Source: JAGLON01 sp041394985
GTDB taxonomy: Bacteria; Zixibacteria; MSB-5A5; GN15; JAAZOE01
Assembly (NCBI GenBank): GCA_041394985.1
Contig: JAWLBI010000001.1
Span: 2,852,001 to 2,916,000 of the forward strand
Reading direction: 5' to 3'
Length of the DNA stretch: 64,000 nt
Within the stretch, counting starts at the first letter, position 1; each line of letters begins with the position of its first letter. Under the pieces are notes generated by a model that saw only the letters and a program-made list of their open reading frames with translations, searched no databases and was not told where the DNA came from. Both the position numbers and the translations under genes were made by a program. Positions 27,476-36,256 of this stretch are shown here, one piece after another.

Positions 27476-28072
27476 ATGCTGCTATTTAAGAAAGAAGAAT
27501 TTGACCGAATCAGAATGGGCGAAATCACCGTCACTTTCCGCGACTGGGACAAATTTCGTGTGGAACCGGGTAAGGAATATAAATCGTTTAATCTTGGCTT
27601 CGTCCGGGTCGAGGATATCGGCTTTGTCGATTTCAAGAAAATTCCGCAGGAAGATATCGAGGCCGCAGGGTTTTACGATGCCGAGGAGTTCAAGCAGGTG
27701 TTCCGCAAGAGAAACCCCGGCTTCAACTTCGGTTCCGGTAAACTGATTCGCATCAAATTCAAATATCTCGGCGCCGACGAAAAGGACGCCGCGGGAGTCC
27801 GCCCGAATGAACGCACCATGATTAAAATCATGGAACGGCTCGTCGAAATCGACGTTCTGGCCGATATCGGCGCCAAGTCCGAAGACGTCCTGTCCTTCCT
27901 CGATTTCGATACTCCGCAGAATACGCAGGCGGTCGCCAAACAGTTCAACGTTTCCCGTACCGACATCAAAAAGCTCCTCACCGCGTTGAAAAACGAGGGG
28001 CTGGTCAACTCCAAACGTGACGGATTTACGATCTCGGTCCGCGGAAAGTCATTCTTAGACAGTAAAATTTAG
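27476..28072 (+). CDS. ASCH-like domain fused to a winged helix
   Basis: 198 residues from ATG 27476 (TTG 27473 is also in frame); TTGAGG lies 8 bases upstream. The first 70 residues (FKKEEFDRIRMGEITVTFRDWDKFRVEPGK then RVEDIGFVDF) look like an ASCH/PUA-fold RNA-binding domain. The C-terminal 75 residues (TPQNTQAVAKQFNVSRTDIKKLLTALKNEGLV) are a winged helix-turn-helix. I do not know a named family with this pairing. It lies between dnaG and recN and ends 2 bases before the recN start, so it is probably co-expressed with replication and repair genes. It may be a nucleic-acid-responsive regulator (inference). Confidence 0.75.
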   Translation: MLLFKKEEFDRIRMGEITVTFRDWDKFRVEPGKEYKSFNLGFVRVEDIGFVDFKKIPQEDIEAAGFYDAEEFKQVFRKRNPGFNFGSGKLIRIKFKYLGADEKDAAGVRPNERTMIKIMERLVEIDVLADIGAKSEDVLSFLDFDTPQNTQAVAKQFNVSRTDIKKLLTALKNEGLVNSKRDGFTISVRGKSFLDSKI

Positions 28073-28074
28073 TT

Positions 28075-29676
28075 TTGCTCACAAGGCTGACGATAGAAAA
28101 CTATGCCCTGGTCGAACATGTCGATATCGACTTCCGGCCGGGGCTGACCGTGTTAACCGGTGAAACCGGTTCCGGTAAATCGGTCATTATCGGCGGTCTT
28201 ATCCTCGCTCTCGGCGGCCGCGCCGACAAAGAACTCATCCGCCACGGCAGCGACAAATCAATCGTAAAAGCTGAATTCCAAACGACTAAAAAAGGTGATT
28301 CTCACATCCTCGGTCGCGAAGTATCCGCCGCCGGCACATCTCGCGCCTATATTGACGATCAGGCATCGACAATCGCCGCCCTGAATGAGGCCGCCGCTCC
28401 CCTTTGTGACTTGAATACGCAACAGGGCCAGCGCAACCTGCTCGATATCGATAAGCATATCACCTTCGTGGACAGCTTCGCCGGTTTGAATCAGGATGTC
28501 GATTCCCTCCGCGAACTATACGCTGAGTTCATCGATCGCCAGAAACAACTCAATGATGCCCGCACCAATGCCGATGCCCTCCGTGAGCGGATGGAGCTCA
28601 TCAATTTCCAGATCGACGAGCTGACCAAGGCTGATATTACTGTCGGCGAGGAAAAACAACTCAACGATGAGCAGAAAAAACTGGAATCGGTTCGCACCCT
28701 GATGGAAACCGCGCAGGAAATCGTCTTCGCCCTGAGTGAAAACGACGATTCCATCATCTCTTCCCTCTCACAACTGAAATCAAGACTGAGGCATGCCGCC
28801 GAGCTGGATAAAGATTTGAAAGCGGACTCTGATTTATTGGCTGAAAGCGTCATCAACCTGACCGAGCTGACTCGCAATATCGAATCGTATTCTTCCCGAC
28901 TGGAAGACAACCCACAGCGACTGGAAGAAATCAACGAGCGGCTCAATGAGTTGTATCGCCTCAAGAAAAAGTACAACACTGATGAGGCCGGTCTCGTGGC
29001 GAAACTGGAAGCACTGACCAGGGAATCGCTCGGTACGGATAATATAGATGAAATGATAAAGAAGCTCGCGGCCAAGCTTGCTGCGGCGAGAGATGGGTAT
29101 CACAAGGCCGCACTTAAGATTTCTGAGTCCCGCCATAAGGCCGCGGCACTGCTGGAAAAGCAACTCATCAAGGAACTGGCCGACCTGGCCATCGAAAAAG
29201 CATCATTCAAAATCGACTTCCAATACGAACAGGATAATAATGGCTTTGACCTCAATGGCGAAACGGTCAAGGCCTACCCGCACGGATTGGAGATGATCGA
29301 GTTTTTCATATCGACAAATCCGAATGAACCACTGAGACCGTTGGTTAAGATCGCCTCGGGCGGTGAAATCTCCCGCATTATGCTTGGATTATTGACCGTC
29401 ATCGCCGGGAGGTACAAATATCCGACTATCGTCTTCGATGAAATCGACACCGGCATCGGCGGTGAAACGGCCGTGCGATTGGCGGCCAAGTTGAAACAAC
29501 TGGCCAAAAGGCATCAGATCATCACAATCAGCCATCTGGCGGCGGTCGCATCACAGGCGGATAATCATCTCGTCGTAACTAAACAAACCAAGAACCGCCG
29601 CAATGTAATAGCGGTCGAATACATCACCGGCCCTCGCATCAAAACCGAACTCGCCCGTATGACGGCAACCGTGTAG
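28075..29676 (+). CDS. recN: DNA repair protein RecN
   Basis: SMC-like ATPase for double-strand-break repair. 533 residues from a TTG start immediately after the preceding stop; family members start MLxxLxIxNxALVE as here. Walker A TGETGSGKSV (about 29-38), long coiled coils on both sides of the hinge (about 150-370), signature segment KIASGGEISRIMLGL and Walker B TIVFDEIDTGIGGETA, then TISHLAAVASQADNH. Slightly shorter than E. coli RecN (553). Confidence 0.96.
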   Translation: MLTRLTIENYALVEHVDIDFRPGLTVLTGETGSGKSVIIGGLILALGGRADKELIRHGSDKSIVKAEFQTTKKGDSHILGREVSAAGTSRAYIDDQASTIAALNEAAAPLCDLNTQQGQRNLLDIDKHITFVDSFAGLNQDVDSLRELYAEFIDRQKQLNDARTNADALRERMELINFQIDELTKADITVGEEKQLNDEQKKLESVRTLMETAQEIVFALSENDDSIISSLSQLKSRLRHAAELDKDLKADSDLLAESVINLTELTRNIESYSSRLEDNPQRLEEINERLNELYRLKKKYNTDEAGLVAKLEALTRESLGTDNIDEMIKKLAAKLAAARDGYHKAALKISESRHKAAALLEKQLIKELADLAIEKASFKIDFQYEQDNNGFDLNGETVKAYPHGLEMIEFFISTNPNEPLRPLVKIASGGEISRIMLGLLTVIAGRYKYPTIVFDEIDTGIGGETAVRLAAKLKQLAKRHQIITISHLAAVASQADNHLVVTKQTKNRRNVIAVEYITGPRIKTELARMTATV

Positions 29677-29699
29677 GTCAAGACTCTCGCGGTCTTGAC
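29677..29699 (+). other. 8-bp hairpin directly after recN
   Basis: GTCAAGAC, 7-base loop, GTCTTGAC starting at the recN stop. No T-run. It may mark the operon end and also starts the repeat-bearing gap that follows. Confidence 0.45.
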
Positions 29700-29724
29700 G
29701 TCGCTATAAATCAAGAAAAAGAAG

Positions 29725-29862
29725 AGAACACACCCCGCCCTCGATCCGCCTAGGCGGACGGGCACTCCTCTCAAGAGGGGATGAAGATCGTAGAATCCTA
29801 TAGTTGGGCCGACGTGAGAATCCGCTCTTGCTTCTCGCGACCCTGAAGGGTCGCGCTACCCG
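29725..29862. repeat. Interspersed palindromic repeats: family A copy and a second palindrome
   Basis: Family A copy (29725-29782) reads ACACACCCCGCCC, a palindromic insert with CCGCCTAGGCGG, GGGCACTCCTCTC and GAGGGGATGA. Related copies are at 33560, 36213, 45959 and 58029. At 29838-29862 a different palindrome, GCGACCCTGAAGGGTCGC followed by GCTACC. These fill the gap between recN and nudC. Confidence 0.8.
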
Positions 29863-29987
29863 GTTTGTGCGTTACGCGATTGGAATGTTCACAAAAAGAC
29901 ATACCCGCATATACACACAATAAATTATATAGCCATTCCCAATACAGACTCTGTATAATAGGGAAACTATTTCGCAGGGCAGCAATT

Positions 29988-30779
29988 ATGGAATTCAGTT
30001 CAACACATTTAGAAATAAAAGGCCGACCGGCAGAGTGTCTCTATTTTCTCTTTACCGGCTATGATCTTATCATCACCGATGCGAACAAACTCATAGAAGA
30101 TGCGAGCCAATTCGGGAATGACCTCAACGATATCATCCACTTCGGCAATCTGGACGGCCGACCATGCTATGTCGGCGAATTCGCCGGAGAAATCCCAGCC
30201 GGATATAAAACCGAGCACCTTCGCACAACCTATCATGTACTTGGCGCAGAATTATTCGCCGTCGCCCGTCATGCCTTCCACATCGGCTACTGGCACAAGA
30301 CATCGAAGTTCTGCGGTATCTGCGGCGCCTCGACCGAGATTCATCCGAAGGAAAATGCCAAAATCTGCCCGGTTTGTAAACACATGCTGTTTCCGCGCAT
30401 CTCCCCGGCCGTCATCGTCGCCGTCGTGCGAGGCAATAAAATCCTCCTCGCCCGCGCGAAGAAATTCACGCGGCCCATCTACAGCACGCTGGCCGGATTC
30501 GTCGAAATGGGAGAGAACCTCGAGCAGTGTATTCACCGCGAAATTATGGAAGAGGTCGGCATCACGGTCAAAAATATCCGCTATTTCGGCAGTCAGCCCT
30601 GGCCGTTTCCCAACTCCCTGATGATCGGCTTCACCGCCGAGCACGCCGGAGGCGAAATCGAATTGGATGAAAATGAAATGCTGGAGGCCGGCTGGTTCGA
30701 CAAAGACCACCTCCCTCCCGGCCCGGACAAGATGAGTATTGCCTATCGCCTGATTACCTGGTTTGTCGAGAATCACTGA
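29988..30779 (+). CDS. nudC: NAD(+) diphosphatase / RNA de-NADding enzyme NudC
   Basis: 263 residues from ATG 29988; a longer frame from 29865 runs into repeat DNA and is rejected. The order is an N-terminal domain, a four-Cys zinc ribbon (CGICGAS...CPVCKHM, about 107-128), a Nudix box (GFVEMGENLEQCIHREIMEEVGI, seen as G-x5-E-x7-REIMEEVG), and the NADH-pyrophosphatase signature SQPWPFPNSLM right after it. The latter distinguishes NudC from other Nudix enzymes. It hydrolyses NAD(H) and removes NAD caps from RNA. Single gene between two repeat-bearing gaps. Confidence 0.95.
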   Translation: MEFSSTHLEIKGRPAECLYFLFTGYDLIITDANKLIEDASQFGNDLNDIIHFGNLDGRPCYVGEFAGEIPAGYKTEHLRTTYHVLGAELFAVARHAFHIGYWHKTSKFCGICGASTEIHPKENAKICPVCKHMLFPRISPAVIVAVVRGNKILLARAKKFTRPIYSTLAGFVEMGENLEQCIHREIMEEVGITVKNIRYFGSQPWPFPNSLMIGFTAEHAGGEIELDENEMLEAGWFDKDHLPPGPDKMSIAYRLITWFVENH

Positions 30780-30860
30780 TGAGACGGGGTTCCTGCCGAA
30801 ATCGATTCAAGTATCATGGAATTATGTGATGCGTCAACGCCCGAAGGATGACCAAAAACT

Positions 30861-30928
30861 CCCACCCAATGGGTGGGCTACAGTCTGTTCCCCCTCCTTT
30901 CCAAGGAGGGGGGTAGGGGGTGGTTGTT
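30861..30928. repeat. Interspersed palindromes, families F and B
   Basis: Family F palindrome CCCACCCAATGGGTGGG with GCTACAG (30861-30883; an inverted copy is at 33469). Family B: CCCCTCCTTTCCAAGGAGGGG plus GGTAGGGGGTGGTTGTT (30890-30928; copies at 33612 and 63065). Confidence 0.8.
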
Positions 30929-31001
30929 GGAGAAGTCGATTAGAAATTATTGTGCCCGGTCCGCCGCGGCGGATCCACATCTGCCGGAGAGAAACTTATA
31001 A

Positions 31002-31907
31002 ATGACTGACTACTCACAACAGACCGGCAAAGGGATCGCCTACGGCGTCGCCGCCTACATCACCTGGGGCATCAACATCTTCTATTTCAAATGGGTGGCC
31101 CATGTGTCCGCACCCGAGGTGCTCGCCCACCGCATCATCTGGTCGGTGTTCTTCCTTGCTGTCGTGCTGCTGTTGAAGAAACAAATCGCTCCGACTATTC
31201 AGGCGTGCCGCGATAAAAAGACGCTCCTCTTCCTTGCCGGATCGACAATCCTGATTGCCGCCAACTGGCTGCAGTTTATCTGGGCTATCGCCAACAATCG
31301 CATCCTCGACACCAGCCTCGGTTATTTTATCAATCCTCTGCTCAACATTGTGCTCGGGTTTGTCTTTCTCCGCGAGCGATTCCGCAAGATGCAAATCCTT
31401 TGTGTGGCACTGGCCTTTATCGGCGTCGCATTCCAAACCTATTCCCACGGTCATGTTCCAATGTTGTCATTGGGCATCGCCTTCACTTTTGGATTTTATG
31501 GCCTGCTGAGAAAACAGACGCCGCTCGCGAGCATCCCCGGACTGGCGGCCGAAACCGTCTTGCTGTTTCCTTTTGCACTGGGATACTTATTCTATCTGAA
31601 CACACAGAACTCGCTGGTCTTCTTACACCTTGACCTGCGTACCGACCTACTCCTGCCGCTGGCAGGATTCATTACCTCGTTGCCGCTCATCTGGTTCGCC
31701 AATGCCGCCAAGCGCCTCCGGTATAGTACGATTGGATTTTTGACTTACATCTCGCCGTCGCTGACATTCATCTTTGCGGTAACCATTTATCACGAACCAC
31801 TCGGCACCGCCAGATTTATCAGTTTTATCTTCATCTGGACGGCATTGATTATTTATTCGATTGATATGTATTTTCACGAGAAGAAATCCCGCCGGGTATC
31901 GAATTAA
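31002..31907 (+). CDS. rarD: RarD/EamA family transporter
   Basis: 301 residues with about ten transmembrane helices, in two EamA repeats. Starts GIAYGVAAYITWGINIFYFKW and carries EVLAHRIIWSV, the region that marks the RarD subfamily (protein RarD, chloramphenicol-sensitivity related). Substrate unknown. Preceded by GCCGGAGAG as ribosome site. Confidence 0.9.
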   Translation: MTDYSQQTGKGIAYGVAAYITWGINIFYFKWVAHVSAPEVLAHRIIWSVFFLAVVLLLKKQIAPTIQACRDKKTLLFLAGSTILIAANWLQFIWAIANNRILDTSLGYFINPLLNIVLGFVFLRERFRKMQILCVALAFIGVAFQTYSHGHVPMLSLGIAFTFGFYGLLRKQTPLASIPGLAAETVLLFPFALGYLFYLNTQNSLVFLHLDLRTDLLLPLAGFITSLPLIWFANAAKRLRYSTIGFLTYISPSLTFIFAVTIYHEPLGTARFISFIFIWTALIIYSIDMYFHEKKSRRVSN

Positions 31908-31910
31908 ATC

Positions 31911-32003
31911 TGTAGGGCGGATTCTTCTTATAATCCGCCATTCCATATTGTAATAATGCGCAGATTCAAAATGGCAGATTTGAAGACAAATCTGCCCTAC
32001 AAA
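31911..32003. repeat. Family C long-palindrome element
   Basis: The ends GTAGGGCGGATT and AAATCTGCCCTAC are inverted copies; nested inside are AATCCGCCATT and AAATGGCAGATT, also inverted. The whole 93 bases could fold on itself. The same composite occurs at 62970-63048, and shorter halves at 33665, 36139 and 46235. Confidence 0.85.
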
Positions 32004-32138
32004 TGTTTGAGAAGAATCAAAATCACAATAAATTATAGCCAATCAACAGCTTGCCCTTGGCAAAGTTTTTGTCGTTTTCCCCTCGTTTTTTTTGAATATT
32101 TCCCCTGTCCTCCGGTACAGTAGGCAGAGAGATGGAAG

Positions 32139-32687
32139 ATGAGAGAAGACGATAACACATTAATGTCCCAGCTCAAGCGCGGCAAAACGGCTGCGTTGGC
32201 GGGTCTGGTTGAGAAGTACAAGAAACAGGCGTATTTCCTGGCTCTTGGAATGGTCGGCAACTCCGACGATGCCTACGACATCTCACAGGAGGCGTTTATC
32301 CGCGTGTATAATTCGGCGGCGACATTTGACGAATCGAAGAATTTCTTCCCCTGGTTTTACTCCATCGTCACCAACCTCTGCCGAAATCTCCTGCGCAAGC
32401 GGCAGGTGCACGCCGCGCGCACCGTCGATATCGACGACGTCGATTACATGCTGACCGACTGCGAAACACCGGAGAGCGGTCTCCTTGAGGACGAGGAAAA
32501 ACGGCGGCTCCACAGGGCCCTGTTGAAGCTCAGTTTTTCCGACCGGGAAATTATTAACCTTAACCACTTCCGCATGATGAGCTATGACGAAATCGCAACC
32601 CTTCTTACTATCCCCAAAGGGACGGTGATGTCCCGATTGTACTACGCCCGAAAGCGCCTCGGCGAGTACATGGAGAAAGAGGAATAA
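32139..32687 (+). CDS. ECF-type RNA polymerase sigma factor
   Basis: 182 residues. Region 2 spans about 20-90 (VEKYKKQAYFLALGM, DAYDISQEAFIRVYNS, FFPWFYSIVTNLCRNLLRKR) and region 4 about 120-175 (SDREIINLNHFRMMSYDEIATLL, PKGTVMSRLYYARKRL). No extra domains. Followed 5 bases later by a membrane anti-sigma-like gene, the classical arrangement; the regulon is unknown. Confidence 0.93.
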   Translation: MREDDNTLMSQLKRGKTAALAGLVEKYKKQAYFLALGMVGNSDDAYDISQEAFIRVYNSAATFDESKNFFPWFYSIVTNLCRNLLRKRQVHAARTVDIDDVDYMLTDCETPESGLLEDEEKRRLHRALLKLSFSDREIINLNHFRMMSYDEIATLLTIPKGTVMSRLYYARKRLGEYMEKEE

Positions 32688-32692
32688 TTCCA

Positions 32693-33139
32693 ATGGACCC
32701 TGAAGAACTCAAAATCTTGCTGGCCGGTTATCAGGATGGGGAACTGGACCCGGAACAAAAACGGCAAGTCGAGCAGTACCTGGCGCAATCGCCGGAGTTG
32801 CGCGCGGAGCTCGAAAAGTTGAATAGAGTCAAGGAGGTAACCGACAAGGTGCAATACAAAGATCTGCCGCTCGAAGTATGGGATACATACTGGCAAAATC
32901 TCTATCGCCGCCTGGAGCGCGGAATCGGCTGGATTTTTACCTCTATCGGCGCAGCTATCGTACTCATTACCGGCCTGTACTATCTGGTCAAAGACTATTT
33001 TCTGGACGCCGCCCTGCCTTTACTCCCGAAACTCGGTGTAGGCGCCCTTATTGTTGGGGGCAGTTTTCTCTTCGTTTCCGTTGCACGACAGCGGTTGTTT
33101 GCCTATAATCGGGACAGGTATAAGGAGGTCCAGAGATGA
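32693..33139 (+). CDS. Membrane anti-sigma-like protein without zinc ligands
   Basis: 148 residues. The N terminus has the shape of the anti-sigma zinc-finger family (YQDGELDPEQKRQVEQYLAQSPELRAELEKL, split here at YQDGELDPEQ and SPELRAELE) but with none of the His/Cys ligands. Two membrane helices follow (about 75-100 and 105-125), then a short basic tail. Position directly after the sigma gene supports an anti-sigma role (inference). Its stop overlaps the next start (ATGA). Confidence 0.75.
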   Translation: MDPEELKILLAGYQDGELDPEQKRQVEQYLAQSPELRAELEKLNRVKEVTDKVQYKDLPLEVWDTYWQNLYRRLERGIGWIFTSIGAAIVLITGLYYLVKDYFLDAALPLLPKLGVGALIVGGSFLFVSVARQRLFAYNRDRYKEVQR

Positions 33140-33456
33140 TCGTCGTCACCACAGAAGATATCCCCGGTAAACGGGTGACAAAAGTACTCGGTATGGTCAA
33201 GGGGAATACCATTCGCGCCCGCCATATCGGCCGCGATATCATGGCCGCCTTCGGTAATATTGTCGGCGGAGAGATCACCGACTATACGAAGATGATCGCC
33301 GAATCCCGCGAACAGGCTTTCGACCGCATGGTCGAGGAGGCCGAGGCGCTCGGAGCCAATGCGGTAATCTGTGCCCGCTTTTCGACTTCATCGATGATGC
33401 AGGGCGCGGCGGAACTCCTCTGCTACGGCACCGCCGTTGTCGTTGAGGATGAATAA
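33136..33456 (+). CDS. YbjQ/UPF0145 family protein
   Basis: 106 residues, matches the YbjQ family: VTTEDIPGKRVTKVLGMVKGNTIRARHIGRDI in pieces, GGEITDYTKMIAESREQAFDRM and the C-terminal GANAVICARFSTSSMMQGAAELLCYGTAV. The family forms small pentameric beta proteins of uncertain role. Here it is translationally coupled to an ECF sigma/anti-sigma pair, which suggests envelope or stress response. Confidence 0.92.
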   Translation: MIVVTTEDIPGKRVTKVLGMVKGNTIRARHIGRDIMAAFGNIVGGEITDYTKMIAESREQAFDRMVEEAEALGANAVICARFSTSSMMQGAAELLCYGTAVVVEDE

Positions 33457-33468
33457 AATCTTTTACCT

Positions 33469-33700
33469 GTAGCCCACCCATTGGGTGGGTTTCACAGGTT
33501 GACTCGCCATATAATTAATCCTGAGAATTCCAGATTTATTTACAAGTGTCGGTTTTTATTTCCCCTCTCGAGAGGGGTGCCCGACAGGGCGGGGTGTGTT
33601 CTCTTCCCTTCTCCCCCTCCTTTCCAAGGAGGGGGTTGGGGGGTGGTTGTCTTTTTCGCGCCATGCGCGATTGGCAGGTCCCTTTGGGGACCCGCCCTAC
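33469..33700. repeat. Cluster of four interspersed palindromes (families F, A, B, C)
   Basis: F inverted copy 33469-33498 (TAGCCCACCCATTGGGTGGG). A copy 33560-33604 (TCCCCTCTCGAGAGGGGTGC ... GGCGGGGTGTGTTCTC). B copy 33612-33650. C half-element 33665-33700 (GCGCGATTGGCAGGTCCC ... GGGACCCGCCCTAC). They fill the gap between the YbjQ gene and the next. Confidence 0.85.
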
Positions 33701-33726
33701 CGATCAGAAAATTCGGAATCAACGCC

Positions 33727-34920
33727 TCAATCGTAAAACCCCAAATCTTTGGCCTGCCGTTTATACTCGCCCGAACTGAGACGGCCGACAATAAACTCCA
33801 GTGTAACCGCATTTCCGGATAAATCCGAACCGCCTTCGGAATCGAAATCTATCACATTGTAACGCGTTTGTACTCCGACATACCAATCATGGTATTTACT
33901 CACGAACAGCTTATACCGAAATCCGAGATTGACATTCAATGAGTTAATAAAATGTGCATCATCGACCTCGCCATATGTGTTTTCCTTGTCACCGCTCAGT
34001 CCATCATATCCGATTCCACCCAATAATTCGAACTGGTTGTTTCCGGTCGTTAACAATTCATACCCGATATCCAACCCGCAATAGACATGCAATAAATCAT
34101 TGGTTGTAAACTCCAATCCATCATCATAATACGTATATATGCTTTTGGTTTTTGCGGCGCTTATAGCCAGTGACATATCGAGCTGAACAATACCGATCTT
34201 ATATCCCCAAAAGAATCCGAATTGCGTCTTATTCCCGAGCAGCTCGTTACTGCCGTGCGGTATCCACATTCCGATCGAGCCGGCATAATTCGTTCCCTGT
34301 CCCCGATGCTGTCTGGTGATCTTATTCATCACTTCCAGGTAGTACCGCTGGATGTCGCTGCCGTCATAGCGAGGCTCTTTTATTTCTCGATAGAAATAAT
34401 GAAAATCCCCCTTGAGAAATCCGGCCCACAGGTGCTCCAGTGTCCCGGGCTGGTATGTATCGTAAACTTTTTCCGCCAGAGCCTGAAGAAATATCCGGTA
34501 CTTTCTATCTGCAATCCCTGCCTCCCGGTAGAAAAACCCGTCTTCGTATCTATCGGGGTCTTCTTTAGCCTTCTCAAAGAAATATCTGAAACCAATCAAA
34601 TCATCCAGAATCGTGCTGTCATAAACATCCTCGGTAAAACTCCCCCGCTCCATATCCAAAAGCATCCGAGTACTCGTCCAATTAAACTTCTTATTGCATT
34701 CCTCTTCGATAAAATCGAGGATCATGTAAATGGAATCGATCTCCCCTGCCTCATATAATCCTGGGATCAGAAGCGTCGCATTGTACTGGAAATCATCGCA
34801 CTTGTAGTACTTTTCGCGACTGAGCAGCCCTTCCATAGATGAATCATCGGCAGGATCGTTCGCTATGGCAATCGTCGACAGTACTAACAGCAGTAAACAA
34901 GAGAATATAATCCGCCGCAT
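33727..34920 (-). CDS. Exported protein of unknown function, possible outer-membrane barrel
   Basis: 397 residues. Signal peptide MRRIIFSCLLLLVLSTIAIA, then an acidic helical region (about 25-200) rich in Tyr/Asp/Glu. The C-terminal half shows alternating aromatic beta strands (GSIGMWIPH, FGFFWGYKIGIVQLDMSL, LLHVYCGLDIGYELL, FELLGGIGY, LNVNLGFRYKLFV, WYVGVQTRYNVI) that could form a beta barrel, although the last residues (AKDLGFYD) are not a typical C-terminal aromatic signature. I do not recognise a family. Confidence 0.7.
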   Translation of the reverse strand: MRRIIFSCLLLLVLSTIAIANDPADDSSMEGLLSREKYYKCDDFQYNATLLIPGLYEAGEIDSIYMILDFIEEECNKKFNWTSTRMLLDMERGSFTEDVYDSTILDDLIGFRYFFEKAKEDPDRYEDGFFYREAGIADRKYRIFLQALAEKVYDTYQPGTLEHLWAGFLKGDFHYFYREIKEPRYDGSDIQRYYLEVMNKITRQHRGQGTNYAGSIGMWIPHGSNELLGNKTQFGFFWGYKIGIVQLDMSLAISAAKTKSIYTYYDDGLEFTTNDLLHVYCGLDIGYELLTTGNNQFELLGGIGYDGLSGDKENTYGEVDDAHFINSLNVNLGFRYKLFVSKYHDWYVGVQTRYNVIDFDSEGGSDLSGNAVTLEFIVGRLSSGEYKRQAKDLGFYD

Positions 34921-35012
34921 AAAGGTCCCTCCCCACTTCGATGTATTATTTATACTAAAAATATTATAGAATATTCAAAATTGCAAGCGCCATTGCACTG
35001 CAAATTGACGTA

Positions 35013-35417
35013 TTACATCTCCAGCAACTCCCGCAATGCCCGGAAATCAGAGAATTTCTTATCACTTAGGAGCGCCTTGATTTGTCTTTGCAAAATTACA
35101 TCGCCATGAATTCGAGAAAACGAAATGCGATACGCCTCCGGCAGCATCCGCTGTAACCGAGACACCCCGCCCCCGTGTGTCGAATGAATGATCACGATCG
35201 ATGTCAGATTATTATCTCGAATATACTGAGCGACGGGAGCCGATGTGCTGCTCCCCTCCAGCATAAAATCCAATTGAATTATATCAAACGGCTGCACCTG
35301 CAGCAGTTCAATCGCCGCATCGGAATCCTTGGCGACGAATACGATATGATTATCATACAGCTCGCGAAAGAATTCGATTCTCTCGCGATTATCTTCGACG
35401 ATGAGTACATTCAACAT
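35013..35417 (-). CDS. cREC-type receiver-like domain protein
   Basis: 134 residues. Begins like a response-regulator receiver (VLIVEDNRERIEFF, acidic pocket Glu-Asp) with the central LDFMLEG, but the following VIIHSTHGGGVSRLQRML carries the IHSxxxxG pattern seen in the cyclic-phosphate-processing receiver-like (cREC) family rather than the usual Thr/Lys ending. Members of that group are linked to RNA repair or nucleotide conflict systems, so a link to phosphate-terminated RNA is possible; this is inference. 19 bases separate it from the AT-rich gene upstream in the same direction. Confidence 0.6.
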   Translation of the reverse strand: MLNVLIVEDNRERIEFFRELYDNHIVFVAKDSDAAIELLQVQPFDIIQLDFMLEGSSTSAPVAQYIRDNNLTSIVIIHSTHGGGVSRLQRMLPEAYRISFSRIHGDVILQRQIKALLSDKKFSDFRALRELLEM

Positions 35418-35436
35418 GCGAATATCATGGGTACAA

Positions 35437-35982
35437 TTAAAGATTGAGCCTTTTCATCAGGAAAACAGAATCCTGTTCGTATTCCGAATCGACATCAATT
35501 CTTATGATACGATCTATCCGAAATATTGAATGAAACCTATCGCGTGTACTTCTGGTTGGTATTTGATGGAGCCATATAAAATCATTATCAATATCCTTGA
35601 TTTCACCCAAAGTAAATTTTTCGGCATCATCAACTGTATATATGCTGACATATCCAAAAATACTAAAACATGACTGTAATATCGTTTTTATCGACGACTT
35701 ATCAACTTGGAGTTCAGGTATCTTAGTCTCTTTCTCCCGCATTAGAATTTCGATTGACGCCAAGGAATTCAGCTCCCAATTTATATCCGTCACATCAGCA
35801 GTCTTGATGATAGAGATGCCATCGCTTGTTCCTTCAGTACTCAATAGAAACAGAATTATAAATTCATCATTGAAATCTAAAACTAATCCATTCTGGGCAT
35901 TATCGTCAATATCATCTCTATAGACCTGTATGATTGTCTTTTCGTTTTTAAATTTATTAAGCGAATCACTCAGTATACTCAT
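35437..35982 (-). CDS. AT-rich unknown protein with two beta-barrel-like halves
   Basis: 181 residues, no family recognised. The two halves look alike: N-terminal TIIQVYRDDIDDNAQNGLVLDFNDEFIILF ... ISIIKTADVTDINW, and C-terminal YVSIYTVDDAEKFTLGEIKDIDNDFIWL ... HSIFRIDRIIRIDVD (quoted in part). Each reads as a small SH3/Sm-like barrel. The gene is about one third G+C, far below its surroundings, a sign of transfer. ATG 35982 is preceded by AGGAGTAT. Likely co-transcribed with the cREC protein. Confidence 0.65.
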   Translation of the reverse strand: MSILSDSLNKFKNEKTIIQVYRDDIDDNAQNGLVLDFNDEFIILFLLSTEGTSDGISIIKTADVTDINWELNSLASIEILMREKETKIPELQVDKSSIKTILQSCFSIFGYVSIYTVDDAEKFTLGEIKDIDNDFIWLHQIPTRSTRDRFHSIFRIDRIIRIDVDSEYEQDSVFLMKRLNL

Positions 35983-36138
35983 GGCTATACTCCTTATTAT
36001 TATATAAAATCAAATTTAGAACTAAGTGGAGTTATATGCAAGAATATTATCACTACTTTCTTCGTATAGCTCATTCGCCGAGGTATATCGGGTACTCGCT
36101 GCGCGAAACACCTTGAACAGGGGTCTAAACCTACAAGA

Positions 36139-36256
36139 AGGGCAGGTCCCTTTGGGGACCTGCCCTACTTTCTGTAGGACTCAAGATTTTAATAAAATAT
36201 GTGGTCTCATCGTCCCCTCTCGAGAGGGGTGCCCGAAGGGCGGGGTGTGTTTTCTC
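36139..36256. repeat. Interspersed palindromes, families C and A, abutting the DinB gene
   Basis: C half-element GGCAGGTCCCTTTGGGGACC plus TGCCCTAC (36139-36168) and an A copy CGTCCCCTCTCGAGAGGGGT ... CGGGGTGTGTTTTCTC (36211-36256). The A copy touches the DinB stop codon at 36255. Confidence 0.8.

Noticed and set aside
29865..29987. Longer N terminus for nudC
   Set aside because: It runs through repeat DNA and adds sequence not found in the family; ATG 29988 gives a normal NudC.
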